Source: Acanthochromis polyacanthus (lineage: Eukaryota; Chordata; Actinopteri; Pomacentridae). From it: DNA of 64,000 nt. Of this stretch, positions 49,100 through 62,239 are shown piece by piece. The notes beneath the pieces were generated by a model that saw only the letters and a list, made by a program, of their open reading frames with translations, searched no databases and was not told where the DNA came from. The translations under genes and the position numbers were made by a program. Where the stretch lies: NCBI RefSeq assembly GCF_021347895.1, contig NC_067113.1:1616467-1680466 (forward strand), read 5' to 3'. Positions within the stretch are counted from its first letter, which is position 1. Each line of letters starts with the position of its first letter.

Positions 49100-50222
49100 T
49101 TTTTGACTTACCTTCAACAATACGAGTACTGGTGAGGATTTTTGCCTTGTTTGTAATCAGGACAGGGTCACTGAGGGGAACATGTTGTGGGCAGAGCTGG
49201 CAGATCATCTCCTCTGGAATGAGATGCATTGGGTACTGCTTTTCCATTGATGGAAGCCTAAACTGTTCTGGCCGGCCAGCAGGTAATTTCTTGTTCTTCA
49301 GAATGTACTGAACCATGCCTTCGATTGTTTTCTTATGTTTTGGTGGATACAGATTGTCATCAGCCTCAACCTCTTTGTAACTGTCTTTGTCCATTGTTGA
49401 TGTCTGTGTGCTTGGCAGTTCCACCTCCTTGGTGCTTTGGACTTTCCCAAACACCTCATGGTGGGTCTGAAGTAAGTGCCATTTTGCAATATATTTGTGG
49501 AGGCAGGATCTCTTTGTCTTTGCACAAGGGCAGTGCCATGAATTCTTCTTTGTGTCATATGACACCATGACTCTTCCAAGTCGACTATAATATGAAACTG
49601 TGGGCTCAAAAATTGATATGTATTTCTTTGTTTTGGGGGTTCCAATTTCTGAGAGAACAGAGAGAGATAGATGGTTCTGTTTGGCAAGATTTTGTAGATT
49701 GAGACACAGTTTCTTTTTATCCTCACCAAACCACTTGCTGCTCACCATCTCAGAAAGTGTTTCTTCCGAAAGCACAGGAGAAGAAGCATACAATGTACAG
49801 TATGCTATTGATTTAAGGTGTTTGCATTGATATGCTTTGAGTCCACTCTGCCATGCCAGCTCCATGTTTACTTGTCATTCAGCTGACTCGCACAAAACAC
49901 ACTGATTTTCACTCCATATCTTATACTGAACATGCAAAGGAACACTGGCGCCCAGAAAAGACTTGTGAACAGCATAGATTCCATTCTCAGGATCTATACA
50001 TTCACTCTGGAGGTGGGAAGTGGCCGTTATGTCCTTAGGTTTGCATGTGTGCTTCCTTTCAATGTGCTTTTTTAAATTTCTTTTATTCATGAGAACCTTG
50101 CATATGGGACTTTTTTTTTTCATTTCAGAACTCACAAGAACCCTCTGCAGCAATCCAGTTGGGGTGGTGGCTGAGACTGGGATGGCGGTGCTGGCAGAGT
50201 GCATCTTTTTGCACGAAGACAA
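49100..50222 (-). pseudogene. N-terminal exon of the KDZ-like gene: C2H2-like finger and SWIM finger
   Basis: The frame from ATG at 50,220-50,222 runs to a TGA at 49,875-49,877 and continues in the same frame through NMELAWQSGLKAYQC. The SWIM pattern C-x-C-x(n)-C-x-H appears as CPCAKTKRSCLH. The exon ends near 49,112 at a donor (GAAG|GTAAGTC) after KAKILTSTRIVE. A single substitution would restore the upstream frame. Confidence 0.65.
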
Positions 50223-50394
50223 ATGTTTGATAAAATCTGGTTTACGGGATAACGTTGACCGACAACAGATGCAGTGGTAATGTATTTTTGATCGGCAATT
50301 TACTCCACATCTGTGAATTGTATATCCTAAAATGTTGGAACAGAAATGTTGTTTTATTATTTTGCTTCCAATATTATTTGAAAATGTAAATTAC

Positions 50395-51094
50395 AAATAC
50401 TAAAGAAGAAGATAGACATTTTTGCTCACTTTCAACACAAATGCCTGAAGTTATTTATTTTTCTTTGATCCGTAATTTTTGACAAGAACTAATTAGAACC
50501 AGTTTTCCTTTTTTCTAAATTTTGCGGCGCCTCTCCAGTCAACATCCATTTGGCTATTACTCGGATTACGCCGGCTAAACTAGAACGAGAGCCATCATTT
50601 TAATCAAGTGACTTTTTCATCAACTCTGGACACCGGCTCTTTTCATCACTCACTGTATCCAACGCCTCAGAGGTCTGCTGGTCCAGATCTGCTTGTCCCG
50701 AACCGATCACCCGAACCGTCCGGTGCAGGACGTGCACCGTTGCCATAGTGACGACACAGTGCTTGGGAAGCAAAGACGTCCCGTCGCGTTGTGAGGCGTC
50801 ATCAACCGGTGACTCCTTCATCCCAGCATACTGACGGTTCTTCTCACAAGTAAGATCAGCTGAGCTTTCTCTGTTCCTGATCTGGGTTGATGTCACTAAC
50901 CACTTGATTATTTAAATCCAACCACTTTGTTTCTCTGTTGCGTATCGATCATAGTCTAAATGACCATTTCATTGAGTCAGGTCATTCGCTATCTGGCTTT
51001 CTGTCACCATAATCCTCATCTTTTAATATGCTGATTTGAATCTGATCCACACACACACCCACACATCCAATCACACACACACCCACACATCCAA

Positions 51095-51168
<74 letters not shown>

Positions 51169-51475
51169 CTTCATGCACATACACACACACCACATTTCTC
51201 ACTGCATATAGCTCACCTGTATTGTTTTGGTATAATAGTTAATGTTTTCACTTAGACCAATCCATGGTCTTATGCGTTTTCTGTATGTGAGAACTGAAGT
51301 CAATTTCAAACAAGAATTCTAGACTTTTAGATATCAGACTGACCCAATTATATCTCAATTCGAGTCTCCTTGAGATTCTTACTTAAACTGATAGTTTTGC
51401 TCAGGTAAACTGAGGTGGTGCCCCTTTTATTTAACGAGTGCAATATAATCACTTCAGTGTCTACGCTACACTTAT
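50395..51475. repeat. Right long inverted arm of the KDZ-like element
   Basis: It is the inverse of 37,385-38,280, with a CA microsatellite of about 36 units at 51,095-51,166. The CpG-rich half (50,640-50,860) lies directly upstream of the minus-strand gene and is a candidate promoter. Confidence 0.75.
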
Positions 51476-51783
51476 CACCGCAGCACTTCAAACCGACAGT
51501 ATCACCTCAATGCAAAACATGTTGCTGTGAGTGGTTCCGGCCTCCAGCCTAGAGGTGTCTGGGCCAGTAGCGTTGTTGCTTCACAATCCTAAGAAACTGT
51601 GGAGTAGTAAGGAACAGACACAATTATCTGTGTTACTGCCGCAAGCACCATGTTAGTGGCAGAATAATACCACTAACATGGCCAAAACACATTTCTAAGA
51701 TACATCACTTCAAATCCACAAACATTGCTAGTCATTCAAAACATATTTATGCCACACCATGTACATCTCATTCACATAAACAT

Positions 51784-52333
51784 TAACCCTTTAAGCTGCA
51801 GTCAATTCCAGCCATTTTCAGTACAAAAAATCGCTAATATTCTATTTGTAAATAAAAATATGACGAGAAATACAGGGAATATTGGACGCGCATCACGAGG
51901 TGCATTTCCTTGAAAACGACCTATTCGTGGAGTATATACCGACTTCAAGACGTGTTTTGGACAAAATATGTTACTGGCTTGTTTCGTCTGGATGTCCAAG
52001 GTTGGATTAAGGCCGTTTTTTGTGGAATATTTTCATCTGTATGTAATAATGAACCCGGAAATGTGAGTCGCGCTGTGTACGTTGAAGCCGTGTATAGAGA
52101 ACGGATGGATGGATATTCGTTGTTTGTCGGACAAATGTGTTTATATTACCCGCTGTGGTAATCACATCTGAAAGTGCTTGATACCGGCGGATTCATGAGA
52201 ATCTAAGCTTTCCATCGGCGTGTAGTGTTTGTATAATCGCGTTTGCAGTTTCAGACATTTAGCAAATTGCTTATGCAGATCTCAAAGTGTACCGCGGGTG
52301 GGACACTGAAGCGCAACTGAAGCGCAACGGGTT
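51784..52333. mobile_element. piggyBac-like MITE, copy B
   Basis: It starts TTAACCCTTTAAGCTGCAGT and ends GCGCAACGGGTTAA, with TTAA at each end. It is the inverted homologue of 6,003-6,536 over its whole length (for example ATTCTATTTGTAAATAAAAA, and GTTTTGGACAAAATA on the opposite strand). It is non-coding; the 83-codon frame inside has no domain. Confidence 0.65.
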
Positions 52334-52339
52334 AATTAA

Positions 52340-53115
52340 CATAAAACTTATGAACTCATCTGACACAGGGTTCTTATAGAAAATGCAACAATTCTAAGAC
52401 AAGTGCAAAATCACAAGGCGGCTGCCATTCATGCACTACAGTGCAACAAAAATCATACAAGCCTACTTTATTTTCACATTCAACTAGTAACACGGCAACA
52501 AAAGACAGAACGGGTGCTTCAGCACTACATCAGGTGCTGTTAGTGTTACTTTGTAAATCATTTATCTTGCAGTATTCTTAAAACAACACAACATTTCCAC
52601 ACAATTTTACGTCATAGTCACTGTAAGCTAATGGCTAACTCAGAAAATAGACTGTGCAAAAACTATGTTCAAACTCTGTTCTCTCACACTTATTTTGTAC
52701 ACCAGAAAAGCCTGATGTGTAAACAAACTCAAACTGAAATATCGTCTTAGATTTAAGTGATTTAAAATCGCGTTTTACATACCTGTGGAGCAGTAAGGAA
52801 CAGACAGTTATCTGCATAGACTTATAAAGAGTAGACGCCACATTGACCGCTATTGCCTATTGGCGTTGACGAGCCGTGGGGCCGCCATCTTGGACCGGTC
52901 ACCTGCTCCACTCAGCGCTGTTTGACAGCGCATTTAATCCATCGTAACTCTGAATATTTAACTGATTTTCACGTGTTTGTTTTTTTTTTTTTTTTTTTAC
53001 TGCAGACATCATACATGTAGCTATGATACAGGACAAATTGTTTGGTGTTTTTTAATATTCATAGTGGCATTAACAGCAATAGAATATTCTAATATAGCCT
53101 GGATTGTAGAAAGGT
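52340..53115. other. No supported gene
   Basis: There is a short duplication of TGTGGAGYAGTAAGGAACAG at 51,598 and 52,786. Around 52,810-52,910, GACGCCACATTGACCGCTAT and GGGGCCGCCATCTTGGACCG resemble a common fish repeat I cannot name. Confidence 0.4.
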
Positions 53116-53131
53116 ATTTTGCAAACACTGT

Positions 53132-53133
<2 letters not shown>

Positions 53134-53178
<45 letters not shown>

Positions 53179-53434
53179 TGTGTGTGTTTTGCTATCATTG
53201 TGGGGACATACCATTGACTCCCATTCATATCTAACCCCTAACCCTAACCCTAACCCTAACCTTGACCAAACCCTAACCCTAACCAAAACAATGGCTAACC
53301 CTAAAGAAACGTTTTTGCACTTTCACTTTTTTCAGTAACATGGCCAAGAAAACACTGTTTAAACTTGTGACATAGTTTTCAGTTTTCCTACAGTTGTGGG
53401 AACATTTGGTCCCCACAATATAGCAAAAACATGG

Positions 53435-53481
<47 letters not shown>

Positions 53482-54599
53482 TGTGTGTGTGTGTGTGTGT
53501 GTGTGGTCAGGTGCTGGCTATACTTGTGGGGACCAAATGTCCCCACAAGTATAGTCAGTATCACCACAAGTATAGCCGGCTCTTGAAATTCCTGTGGCAG
53601 AGCTTCCTGGCGTGGCCGGTAGAGAGGGATGGAAGACAGCAGCCACTGCAGCAGGAAGAGCCGAGAAACCTGAGCACCTGGGCACCTGTATGAAGCCAAA
53701 GGACTCCATGAAGAACCCCAATCATTTCAAATGGCCAAAGGCTCGACTGCAAAATCACACTTTAAAAAACATTTGATTCCATTTTTATTGTCAGACTTTT
53801 ATTTATATGTAAAGGGTACTGGATGTAAAGTAGAAATTTGAACAGTCAATCAGAGCGTTTGACACGAGAAGAATTGATTGATAGTTTTCTCGTTTTTTAA
53901 GAAAAGATAATGAAAGAGCAGATAGAAAAACACAAATATATTTGTGATATAAAAAAATCTAATTATAGGTGGCAATGTAAACAAATTCAATGCTTTTTTA
54001 CAAAGGAAATTCCGAAGGAAATATAGTAGATGAGAGAGAGGAACATCCCTCTGTTCCTTGATGTTCGACCAAATGTTCCCACAACTGTAGGAAAACCGAA
54101 AACTATGGCACTTGTGGGGACCTTATGTCGGTCCCCACAAGTTTAAACAGTGTTTTCTTGGCCATGTTGTTGTTACTGAAAAAAGTAAAAGTGCAAAAAT
54201 GTTTGTTTAGGGTTAGGCATTGTTTCGGTCTGGGTTAAGGTTAGGGTTAGGGTAAGGGTTAGGGGTTAGATATGAATGGGAGTCAATGGTAGATCCCCAC
54301 AATGATAGGAAAACATAGTGCACACATGTTTGTTTTTCTATACCGGTGGGGACTTACCATTGACTCCCATTCATATCTAACTCCTAACCCTTACCCTAAC
54401 CCTAACCTTAACCATCACCAAATCAATGCCTAACCCTAAACAAACGTTTTTGCACTTTTACATTTTTTATTAACAACGATATGGCCAAGAAAACGGTGTT
54501 GCCACCCGTGGGGACCTCATTTTAGGTCCCCACCGTAAGACAAGTCCCCACCTTTATAGCAAATAGTCAGGTCAAAGTCCCCACCGGAATAGCAGAAAC

Positions 54600-54636
<37 letters not shown>

Positions 54637-54900
54637 CACTTCTATCTTAGTGAGGACATCCATAGGCGTAATGCATTTCCTAGAGCCTTACCCTAACCTT
54701 AACCATCACAACTGATTGCCTAAACTTAATCCTTACCCTAACCCTAACCCAACCTCAATTCATACCTGTTCTCTATAAACAAGTCTCCACCCTCAAACAT
54801 GGCTGTTTCAAAGTGAGGACCGGCCAAAATGTCCTCACTTTGTAAAAATGTCCTCACTTTGATAGTTAAATGCAGAAAATGGTACTCACCATGTAGCAAG
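53134..54900. repeat. Cluster of telomere-like repeat modules and CA/GT arrays
   Basis: Four copies of the module at 33,260-33,510 lie at about 53,190-53,430 (inverted), 53,510-53,577 (end only), 54,060-54,320 (direct) and 54,335-54,560 (inverted). Each has GTGGGGAC / GTCCCCAC ends, a TTAGGG-like tract and AATGGGAGTCAATGG. A distant variant runs at 54,630-54,895 (AGTGAGGACAT, CAAAATGTCCTCACTTTG). CA or GT runs occur at 53,134-53,193, 53,442-53,505 and 54,603-54,631. A perfect 15-bp hairpin lies at 53,519-53,553. Confidence 0.8.
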
Positions 54901-54903
54901 TAC

Positions 54904-54907
<4 letters not shown>

Positions 54908-55000
<93 letters not shown>
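54908..55000. repeat. (CA)n microsatellite
   Basis: About 46 CA units, the longest such run in the window. Confidence 0.95.
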
Positions 55001-55001
<1 letters not shown>

Positions 55002-55684
55002 TCCACTATCTCTCTGTACCAGCTGTTAGATAGCCCACCCACTGTTTAGGTTGCTTTGGGCATCAACAGTATTTCAGTGGCCCACAGCGTTGTAGATAGT
55101 CCCTCCTAGACACTGTAATAACACTTTAAATGACCCTTTGTGCGTACAGAAGTGTGTGAATGTGTGTCCCCTTTTTGTACTTCACTTTGATTCCTCCACT
55201 CTTGTGCAGCTTCTCTGTCAGAGAATAATTTCCGAGATGAGAAAAGAAACCTTTGATTTCATGTGTTTACACATGTACTGTAGATGTTGTCTATCAAACA
55301 CTGCACATGTAAAATACGCTCACTTCCTTCAGCTGCCGAATCATTGAAGATGCTCCATTCGTCTGTAGGAAAAGTCAGTTTAAGCTTCAACGTGAACAAG
55401 AGAACACATTTAGATGTGATATTCTAACTAGACTAATGCTGTAATTCAGTTTTAATAAATTAAACATGCACTGCAGCTGCTTTTCATTTAAATCACCATA
55501 ATAATGAATAAAAAAACTTCTGCAAGGGTAAAAAGAAAGGTACATATGAGGGGAAACAACTTCATCCTTCATCAAGAAAACCTGCCAGCAAGCTCAGGGA
55601 TCTCCATGAAGCAGTTTTTAGAAAGGAAATGAATCTACTGATCAACTGTCATGTGCCTTTTTTTCTTTTCCGTGTGTACTCAAG

Positions 55685-55798
55685 GGAACCTGTTTTGAGT
55701 CTGTTTCAGAAGCGAAGAAGAAAACAACTGAGCTTCGGAGAAGACTAATGGAAGAAGAACATACAGCACTGTGTAGGAACCACCACTCAAAGAAGTGA
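55685..55798 (+). pseudogene. Possible orphan terminal exon, unrecognised
   Basis: After an acceptor-like TGTGTACTCAAG, 37 codons stay open: GTCFESVSEAKKKTTELRRR and LMEEEHTALCRNHHSKK, then TGA. AATAAA follows near 55,846. It reads like a charged helical C-terminus. I found no upstream exon and do not recognise the protein, so it may be chance. Confidence 0.3.
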
Positions 55799-56445
55799 AA
55801 AACCCATGTAGTAATCCTTATGCAATGTATTTATGTTGACAATATTTAATAAATTCATTTTTAGTGAAAAAAAAACAAGAGAGTTACATTACATTTAAAT
55901 AATAATACAAGTCTTGGGAATATTCAATACTGTTTAACACAATTTAGTCAATGCAGTCACTTAAAAAATGAAGTTTGTCCCAAAGTGTTTGCCGTCCACC
56001 TGACACATGCACACTGCGCACTGCTCAGCAGCCATTTCTGCACGATCATCACCTGTCTGCAAGGCCTGTTGTGGCGTGTGCTCCTGTGATTTTTCATCAA
56101 TTTTCTGGTAAGTACGGAGCTCCAGACACGACATGGTGGAAATAAAATTAAATATAGGCTACAATACACCTTTAACTTAGTCACGAGATAGTACTTCGTT
56201 CCTACGAAATGAGTTTAACGTGTGTATAAAATCGTTTTTCGTGGCCACGAGGCAGCTAGGTTCCTGGAACACCGAGTGAGAAAATCGAGCGCACCTCCTG
56301 GACAGGTAGGGAGCTAGATACCACTGAGAAGGTGCGCTCGATTTGCTTACCAAGTGGCCCAGGAACTGCTATCGACAATCAGTATTAGTATAGAATACAA
56401 CAGCGTGCTTATATTTAAGCACCGAATAGAACTTTTAGAAACGTT

Positions 56446-57180
56446 GTGACTTTGAGTTTGTGGACAAAAACGGTAATGTTTTGCTGGAGTGAAGACTGCA
56501 TTTACTCTGAGCTGGGCGGGAACGGAGGGAAAGACTTGATACCGGTGATACAGAAGGGGAATAGAGTCACAGTGGAGCGGGAGGGGAACCTAATTTTAGT
56601 AAGTCTGAATTATGGCCAACAAAAATGACTGTCTCTGACAGAGTCGAGGACAGAGAGGAAAAGCAGAGGAACAGTGGAGGACGAGAGGAGAGAGGAATAG
56701 CAGAAGAACAGGGGGGGAGGGGGGGGTAGCCAACACTGTCAGCTGAAACTGCGGTTCATTGAATTTTGTAAAGTGTGCATGATTTTTTAATGCATAATTT
56801 GTAAGCGTAGTAATTAAGTGTTACTGAATGAATTCAGTTTTAGTAAAAGGATCATAGTTACACATTATGCAAAATATATTTTAATTAATTAGTCTTTTTC
56901 TATTTTTCTAGGTTATGTGGAGATGCAAAGAGTGTTCGGCAACTGTATGTAAAAGGTACGAGCTACTGAAGCACTACAAATTGGCACATGGCCATTTTGG
57001 CCAGAGACACCCATATCCATGCACATATTATGAATGCCCATGCTCATTCAAAACATGGAATGCCCTGAAGACTCACTGAAGTAAATCTCATGTTTCACCT
57101 AAAAGTGCAGAGTTAGAAACAAACAAATGCTTTCTGTGTCCTAACCTTCCAGAGATTTGATAAAGTTGTGGATAAATCAT
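56446..57180 (+). pseudogene. C2H2 zinc-finger exon of a multicopy fish gene family, with premature stop
   Basis: An acceptor (TTTTTCTAG) at 56,911 opens VMWRCKECSATVCKRYELLK, then HYKLAHGHFGQRHPYPCTYY and ECPCSFKTWNALKTH, two C2H2-type units. A TGA at 57,077-57,079 falls inside the second unit (KTH*SKSH), after which the family pattern resumes (NKCFLCP, start of another finger). The 60-codon frame at 56,446 is upstream and possibly a first exon; it has no domain I know. Confidence 0.5.
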
Positions 57181-58940
57181 CATTCTTTCTAAGAAATATG
57201 ACACTTTACACTTAAAAATAGTTCCATATAGTAGGTTAGTTCACATCACATCTTAAATTGGTATCAAAATCTTCTGACACTGATGGTGGAGATCTCATAC
57301 AATTTCATGTCAAAAAATCTGAACTATTCCTTTGACTGCACCTGCTGTACTTACCTTTAATCCACAAATCCAAGTGGATTAGGTTAAACATTCTAGTCAC
57401 CTGCACCCAGATTCTGTATTGTTTCTGTGGATAACTACATTCCCAGGTGTTTAGAAGTCAGCATACCTGGTGTTCTGGTTATTTTTCCATTAGGCAATGT
57501 GAAAATGAACCCAGTACAGGAATCCTGTTTCCTGAAATTATGCACAGAGACTACAGTGTGTAAATTGTGAATGTTTATTTCTCTTCCACAGAATCCCTCT
57601 GTTGAAAAACGCAGAGAATGCATCCTGAAGGCACTTTGTGTTTACCTCAATGAATGTCCTGATAACCTCATAAAGGAGTCTCTGGTAAGTTGCAAAATGG
57701 TATTACGTGTATGAATCCTTTGGTGAAGCATTTGTTGTTATGGATTTTTAATATAAACATTTATTTAAATCATCAAGTAAATAAACATTTATGATAAAGA
57801 TCCCTCCTTATGATTATAATTGATTGTGACATAATGTTTACTGGGTGGGACGTTTACCAAATAAAGATAAAATAATGTAGATCACTGGATCCACATGGGA
57901 ACATTAGGCTCCAATGTGGATCACTGAATTCATGTGGCCAGCCTGGGGGGTATTCCACGAAGCTGGCTTAGGTCTAAGCCTGGCTTATTTCGGTCAGCTT
58001 CGCTAACTTTAGTGAGAGTTTAGTTCCACCAACAAGGCTTAGGGCTAGCCTGGCTTGGTAACCATGGTAACTCAGCCAGAGCGACAAGCCTGGTCCGGGG
58101 CAGGCTAACAGTCAAGCTTACTTTAGCTCCATGTCAGAGAAGGTTCTGACGAGCTTCAGAAAGACGCCTGTGAACCGCATGTTACACATTAAATTCATCT
58201 TGATCTGTAATCAATGATGTTCTTGTTCGGTGACATACATTGAGACCTTTTTTAAATTTTCTTATTTAAATAACGCCGGAATAACCGCTATATCATATTA
58301 CACTACACATTTTGTCACAGTGTGCAACTGTGGATCAGTGGTTAAAGCATAGTTAAGTAGAATAAATGTGGTTTCACTTTTCATTGCGCCGTGGGTTCGA
58401 ATCCACCAGCGGTAAATACTTGGAAATATCTGATTTTCTTTCTTCTTTCACCCTCAAAGTGCAGTCAACACGTAACAGGAATAGGCACAGATTGTCTTAA
58501 AATAAGCAGGACACAACAGCCACAGTTTTCCATAAAGAATACCTTCCTTTTACCAGCGGTCCAATCTGATCATGATGATAATCCAAAGGTGATGCCAAAT
58601 GATGAGATAACTATTTTGTGTACAAGCTCATTTGTGTCTTCTCCCTTATTTAAATGTAGGGCACAGTAGCACTATCATCTCTAATAAAAATGACATCTCC
58701 TCTATAGGCCTACATGTTTTTTTCTGCTTTTTTATTCAAAGTTTGAGTGTTTGATGAAACATCTCCACATGAAGTTGCCCCTTTTTTCCAAAGTATTCCT
58801 ACTTTGGTTTTAGGTGTTACCTGCTGCTTTATTCATCTATGGTGGATATATATTTGTCAAATCAAGAACATGAATTAGGCCTACCAGAGTAAAAAGTGAA
58901 AACCACCATCACATTATACAAAACCAGGCTGTAGCCTCTT

Positions 58941-58947
<7 letters not shown>

Positions 58948-59008
<61 letters not shown>

Positions 59009-59151
59009 CCATTTAGGAAATTATATATTGAATGAAAGTCGATATATATATAATGAAAGTTGATATATATATAATGAAACTTGATATATATATATAATGA
59101 AAGTTGATATATATATAATGAAAGTTTTGATATATATATATAATGAAAGTT

Positions 59152-59199
<48 letters not shown>

Positions 59200-59360
59200 G
59201 AAAGTCGATATATATATAATGAAAGTTGATATATATTGAATGAAAGTCGGAATATATGGAATGAAAGTCGGAATATAGAATGTTCAGATTTTCATTCCAT
59301 CTATTCAAAGTTTCATTCCATATATTCAGACTTTTTCCTACTGAGCCCTGGAAGGACATG
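58948..59360 (+). repeat. AT microsatellite and ATGAAAGTTGATATATATA array, left inner arm
   Basis: After (AT)n and GGCATGCCATTTAGGAAATT, units of about 20 bp (ATGAAAGTYGATATATATA) are repeated, ending TTTTTCCTACTGAGCCCTGG and AAGGACATGG at about 59,360. It is the inverse of 61,613-62,015. Confidence 0.85.
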
Positions 59361-60248
59361 GCAAACAAAAACAGGAACCTTATTGGACATTTGCTCTTCA
59401 GATGAGCTCTTCTGTGATTATCTATCTGTCTTCATGGTTGTCACAGGGAACGGCGACTACGTTTGAGAAAACAGGTAATTTTTAGAGATGTTTTGATTCT
59501 GAACACTGAACGTGTTAGCATTAGCTTAGCTACTTAGCTTCGACTACATTTGCATCCCTACATAGCTTAAAGGTTAAACACATGCACCATATGTTGATGA
59601 TAATGATAATATCTATGTTTATCTTTATAGCTGGTCTTAAGGCTAATTACGAGGCAGAGGTCAGCTGCTGCCTGGACACATCCATGATCACGCCACTGGT
59701 GGGACACAATTGTACTGGATTTCAGCTGAAGGCTGCTGTTCTGTCCAAACTGAGACATTTTTATTGTGACATACCCTCCACTGTTGTTAGCTTTTGATTC
59801 AATAATTTTTTTTTGAGATGAGGAAATCACTATTGCATGTTTCTAGTTAAATACCCTACTTTTATGATATATCACTACAGCATGCACTTTTTATATTTTC
59901 CATCAATTTCACCCAAAAGTTGAATAACTATTTGTGAGCAGTGTATGTAGACACATAATAGAAGCACATTTCAATAATATGTCTGCTGCAGTAGTGCAGT
60001 TTATCTACCTAGATTGGTGTAACAGTAAAAAAAAACATATGCTACTGATGTTTCTGACTAAAATCTGCTTGAAAAGCACAACTGCTTATCTGTCAAAATG
60101 TGTGTAACAAAAGTGTGCACTGAACACTGAATAAAGTCTCTGTAGATTATAGACAAAATTTGCATCTCTCATCACAAATTTCTGTTTATTCACCCAAAGT
60201 GCATGAGTAAAATACAAAACAGGTGAAGTACTAAAAAAGATTTATTTT

Positions 60249-60735
60249 CTAGAAAAGGCAGTAGTCAACAATGCAGTTTAATTCTGGGACAGTTGCTCCA
60301 GCACCGACACCATGCGTCCCATCAGTGCAACCAAGGTTTTCATTCATCTTCTGGATGTTCTGGAGCATGGCAGAGGTCACGTCTTGGTGTCTTCCGATCT
60401 GTTCCAAGAACCGTTCCTCTGACCTCTCCAGATACTGCAGAGGATCCACAGCAGCTTCCTGGTTCCCTTTTCCTGCATAAAAGCACCAAAAAGTACTAGT
60501 TGTCAGTAATTATTTTCTATTTTCATAAACACAGTTAACTTAAAGTAAATGTTCTATTTTGTGATTTTAGGATGAGTCAAAAGATAACATACTGATCATG
60601 TTGATGTCTGCATAGTCTAAACAGATCTTACTTGATTTGGTCTGTAGAGAGGAGGACGGCGTGGAGGAGCTGCAGGACGGAACCAGTAAGCTGCAGACTA
60701 GTGCTCCTGGTAACTGGACCTCATCATCCAAGGCC
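60249..60735 (-). pseudogene. Coiled-coil C-terminal exons of an element-encoded protein
   Basis: Two minus-strand segments have splice-compatible borders: LSALDDEVQLPGALVCSLLV with a Ser-rich end (about 60,632-60,735) and PLQYLERSEERFLEQIGRHQ then DVTSAMLQNIQKMNENL (60,249-60,475). The second is an amphipathic helix of the kind closing Myb/SANT-like element proteins. Whether it belongs to the exon at 61,469 or the one at 62,240 is open. Confidence 0.4.
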
Positions 60736-61468
60736 GACAACTAAATAAAATGAACAAGACATGCTGTTGATAGCATCTGTAATACAAATGATTTTATCCA
60801 TTAACTGATTTATTGCTTTGTCCATACAATGTTAGAAAGTGTTACAAATAATACCTGTAATAATTTCCAACAGTGATAAATGCCTTGTTTTATTTTACAA
60901 CAAAAAACACCAAAAGCATGTGTGTATAAGAAATCAGTGCATTGGATTTCCACATCTGCAAAGCTAGAAAATCACACATCAGAATTTTACCTTGAAATTA
61001 TGAAAATAGCTGCAGATTACCAGTACTCTTTACTTCATTGTGTTAACTTGATCATTTGAATCAGTTTTTTAGACTTGTATTACTGATACAAAACATAATC
61101 AACACATAAATTAAAATGTGTTCGCAAAGAGTTCACTGGTTCTTCAAGGAAAATTTCCATGATAACCATATAGTTCAGTAATATGATTAATGGGTCATTG
61201 TGTAACAGCGTGGGAGGTTCTGAATACAGGTCTTGGACTGAAATATTGCTGCTGCTTTCCTCCGGTTTTATAAGGAGTTGTTTCATAGCTTGTTAGCTTA
61301 CCAGCGGCTAACTGGCTGGCAAACAATAGTTCAACGCCAACCTCTAATCACTGATCCGGTGTCCGGACCGCGTTAGCTGGTGGAACGTTCATAATACTGA
61401 TGTGGGACTGTTCCAGCTAGCGTATTCATAGCAGGCTAACAGCAGGATGTTGGAGAAATAAAACTTAC

Positions 61469-61594
61469 CATTATCAGGATCGCTGGTCTGCATGACAGAC
61501 TCTTAGCGCATCGCATTGCTTGAATGTCTGTGTATTTCAGGCCGATTTCAAAATAAAACTCAATAAAATTCTCGTCCGGGTCAGTGTCCTTCAT
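61469..61594 (-). pseudogene. Short first exon of an unidentified element gene
   Basis: ATG at 61,592-61,594 opens MKDTDPDENFIEFYFEIGLK, then YTDIQAMRCAKSLSCRPAI, ending in LIM before a GTAAGT donor. ENFIEFYFEIGLKYTDI resembles the N-terminal helical region of fish integrase-core proteins of IS3EU type as I remember them; this is tentative. It lies just inside the right inner arm. Confidence 0.35.
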
Positions 61595-61612
61595 TGTCGC
61601 TTCGCCATACGG

Positions 61613-61649
61613 ACATGTCCCTTCCGGGGCTCGGTAGGAAAAAAAGATT

Positions 61650-61701
<52 letters not shown>

Positions 61702-61834
61702 TGAAAGTTGATATATATATAATGAAAGTTGATATATATATATATATATATAATGAAAGTTGATAGATATATATATAATGAAAGTTGATATATATATAAT
61801 GAAAGTCGATATATATTGAATGAAAATCGGAACG

Positions 61835-61871
<37 letters not shown>

Positions 61872-61974
61872 CTTTCATTATATATATATATATATCAAGT
61901 TTCATTATATATATATATCAAGTTTCATTATATATATATATCGACTTTCATTATATATATAATTTCCTAAACGG

Positions 61975-62015
<41 letters not shown>
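61613..62015 (-). repeat. ATGAAAGTTGATATATATA array, right inner arm
   Basis: It is the inverse of 58,948-59,360: CCATGCCG-type tip (GGCATGCC near 61,972), AATTTCCTAAACGGCATGCC, AT-rich units with CTTTCAT/ATGAAAG in both directions, and CCCTTCCGGGGCTCGGTAGG at the inner end. Part of the array (61,700-61,830) is turned round relative to the rest, giving a local palindrome. Confidence 0.85.
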
Positions 62016-62021
<6 letters not shown>

Positions 62022-62239
62022 TATGTTTATACACATAAAAAAATGTCTTCAATGGGTTTTGAAAAGCTTTATTTCATCAAGATTGATCTCCTCTGGGCCA
62101 CAGTAGTGTGACAAACTTCAGGGTGAGGAAAAAAAAGTCATCAACCACTGCAGTTGTGGGTTATCCCTAATCAGTGTCAAAAACTTGCCCTCTGAAAATT
62201 AAATTTTCAGACGTGTGCGTGTGTATGCTCAGACTAAGT

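Noticed and set aside
53228..53280. Chromosome-end telomere
   Set aside because: The TTAGGG-like runs are short, degenerate, bounded by unique repeat blocks and present in several copies; this is interstitial.
59021..59368. Tyr/Ile repeat frame
   Set aside because: Translation of the ATGAAAGTTGATATATATA array.
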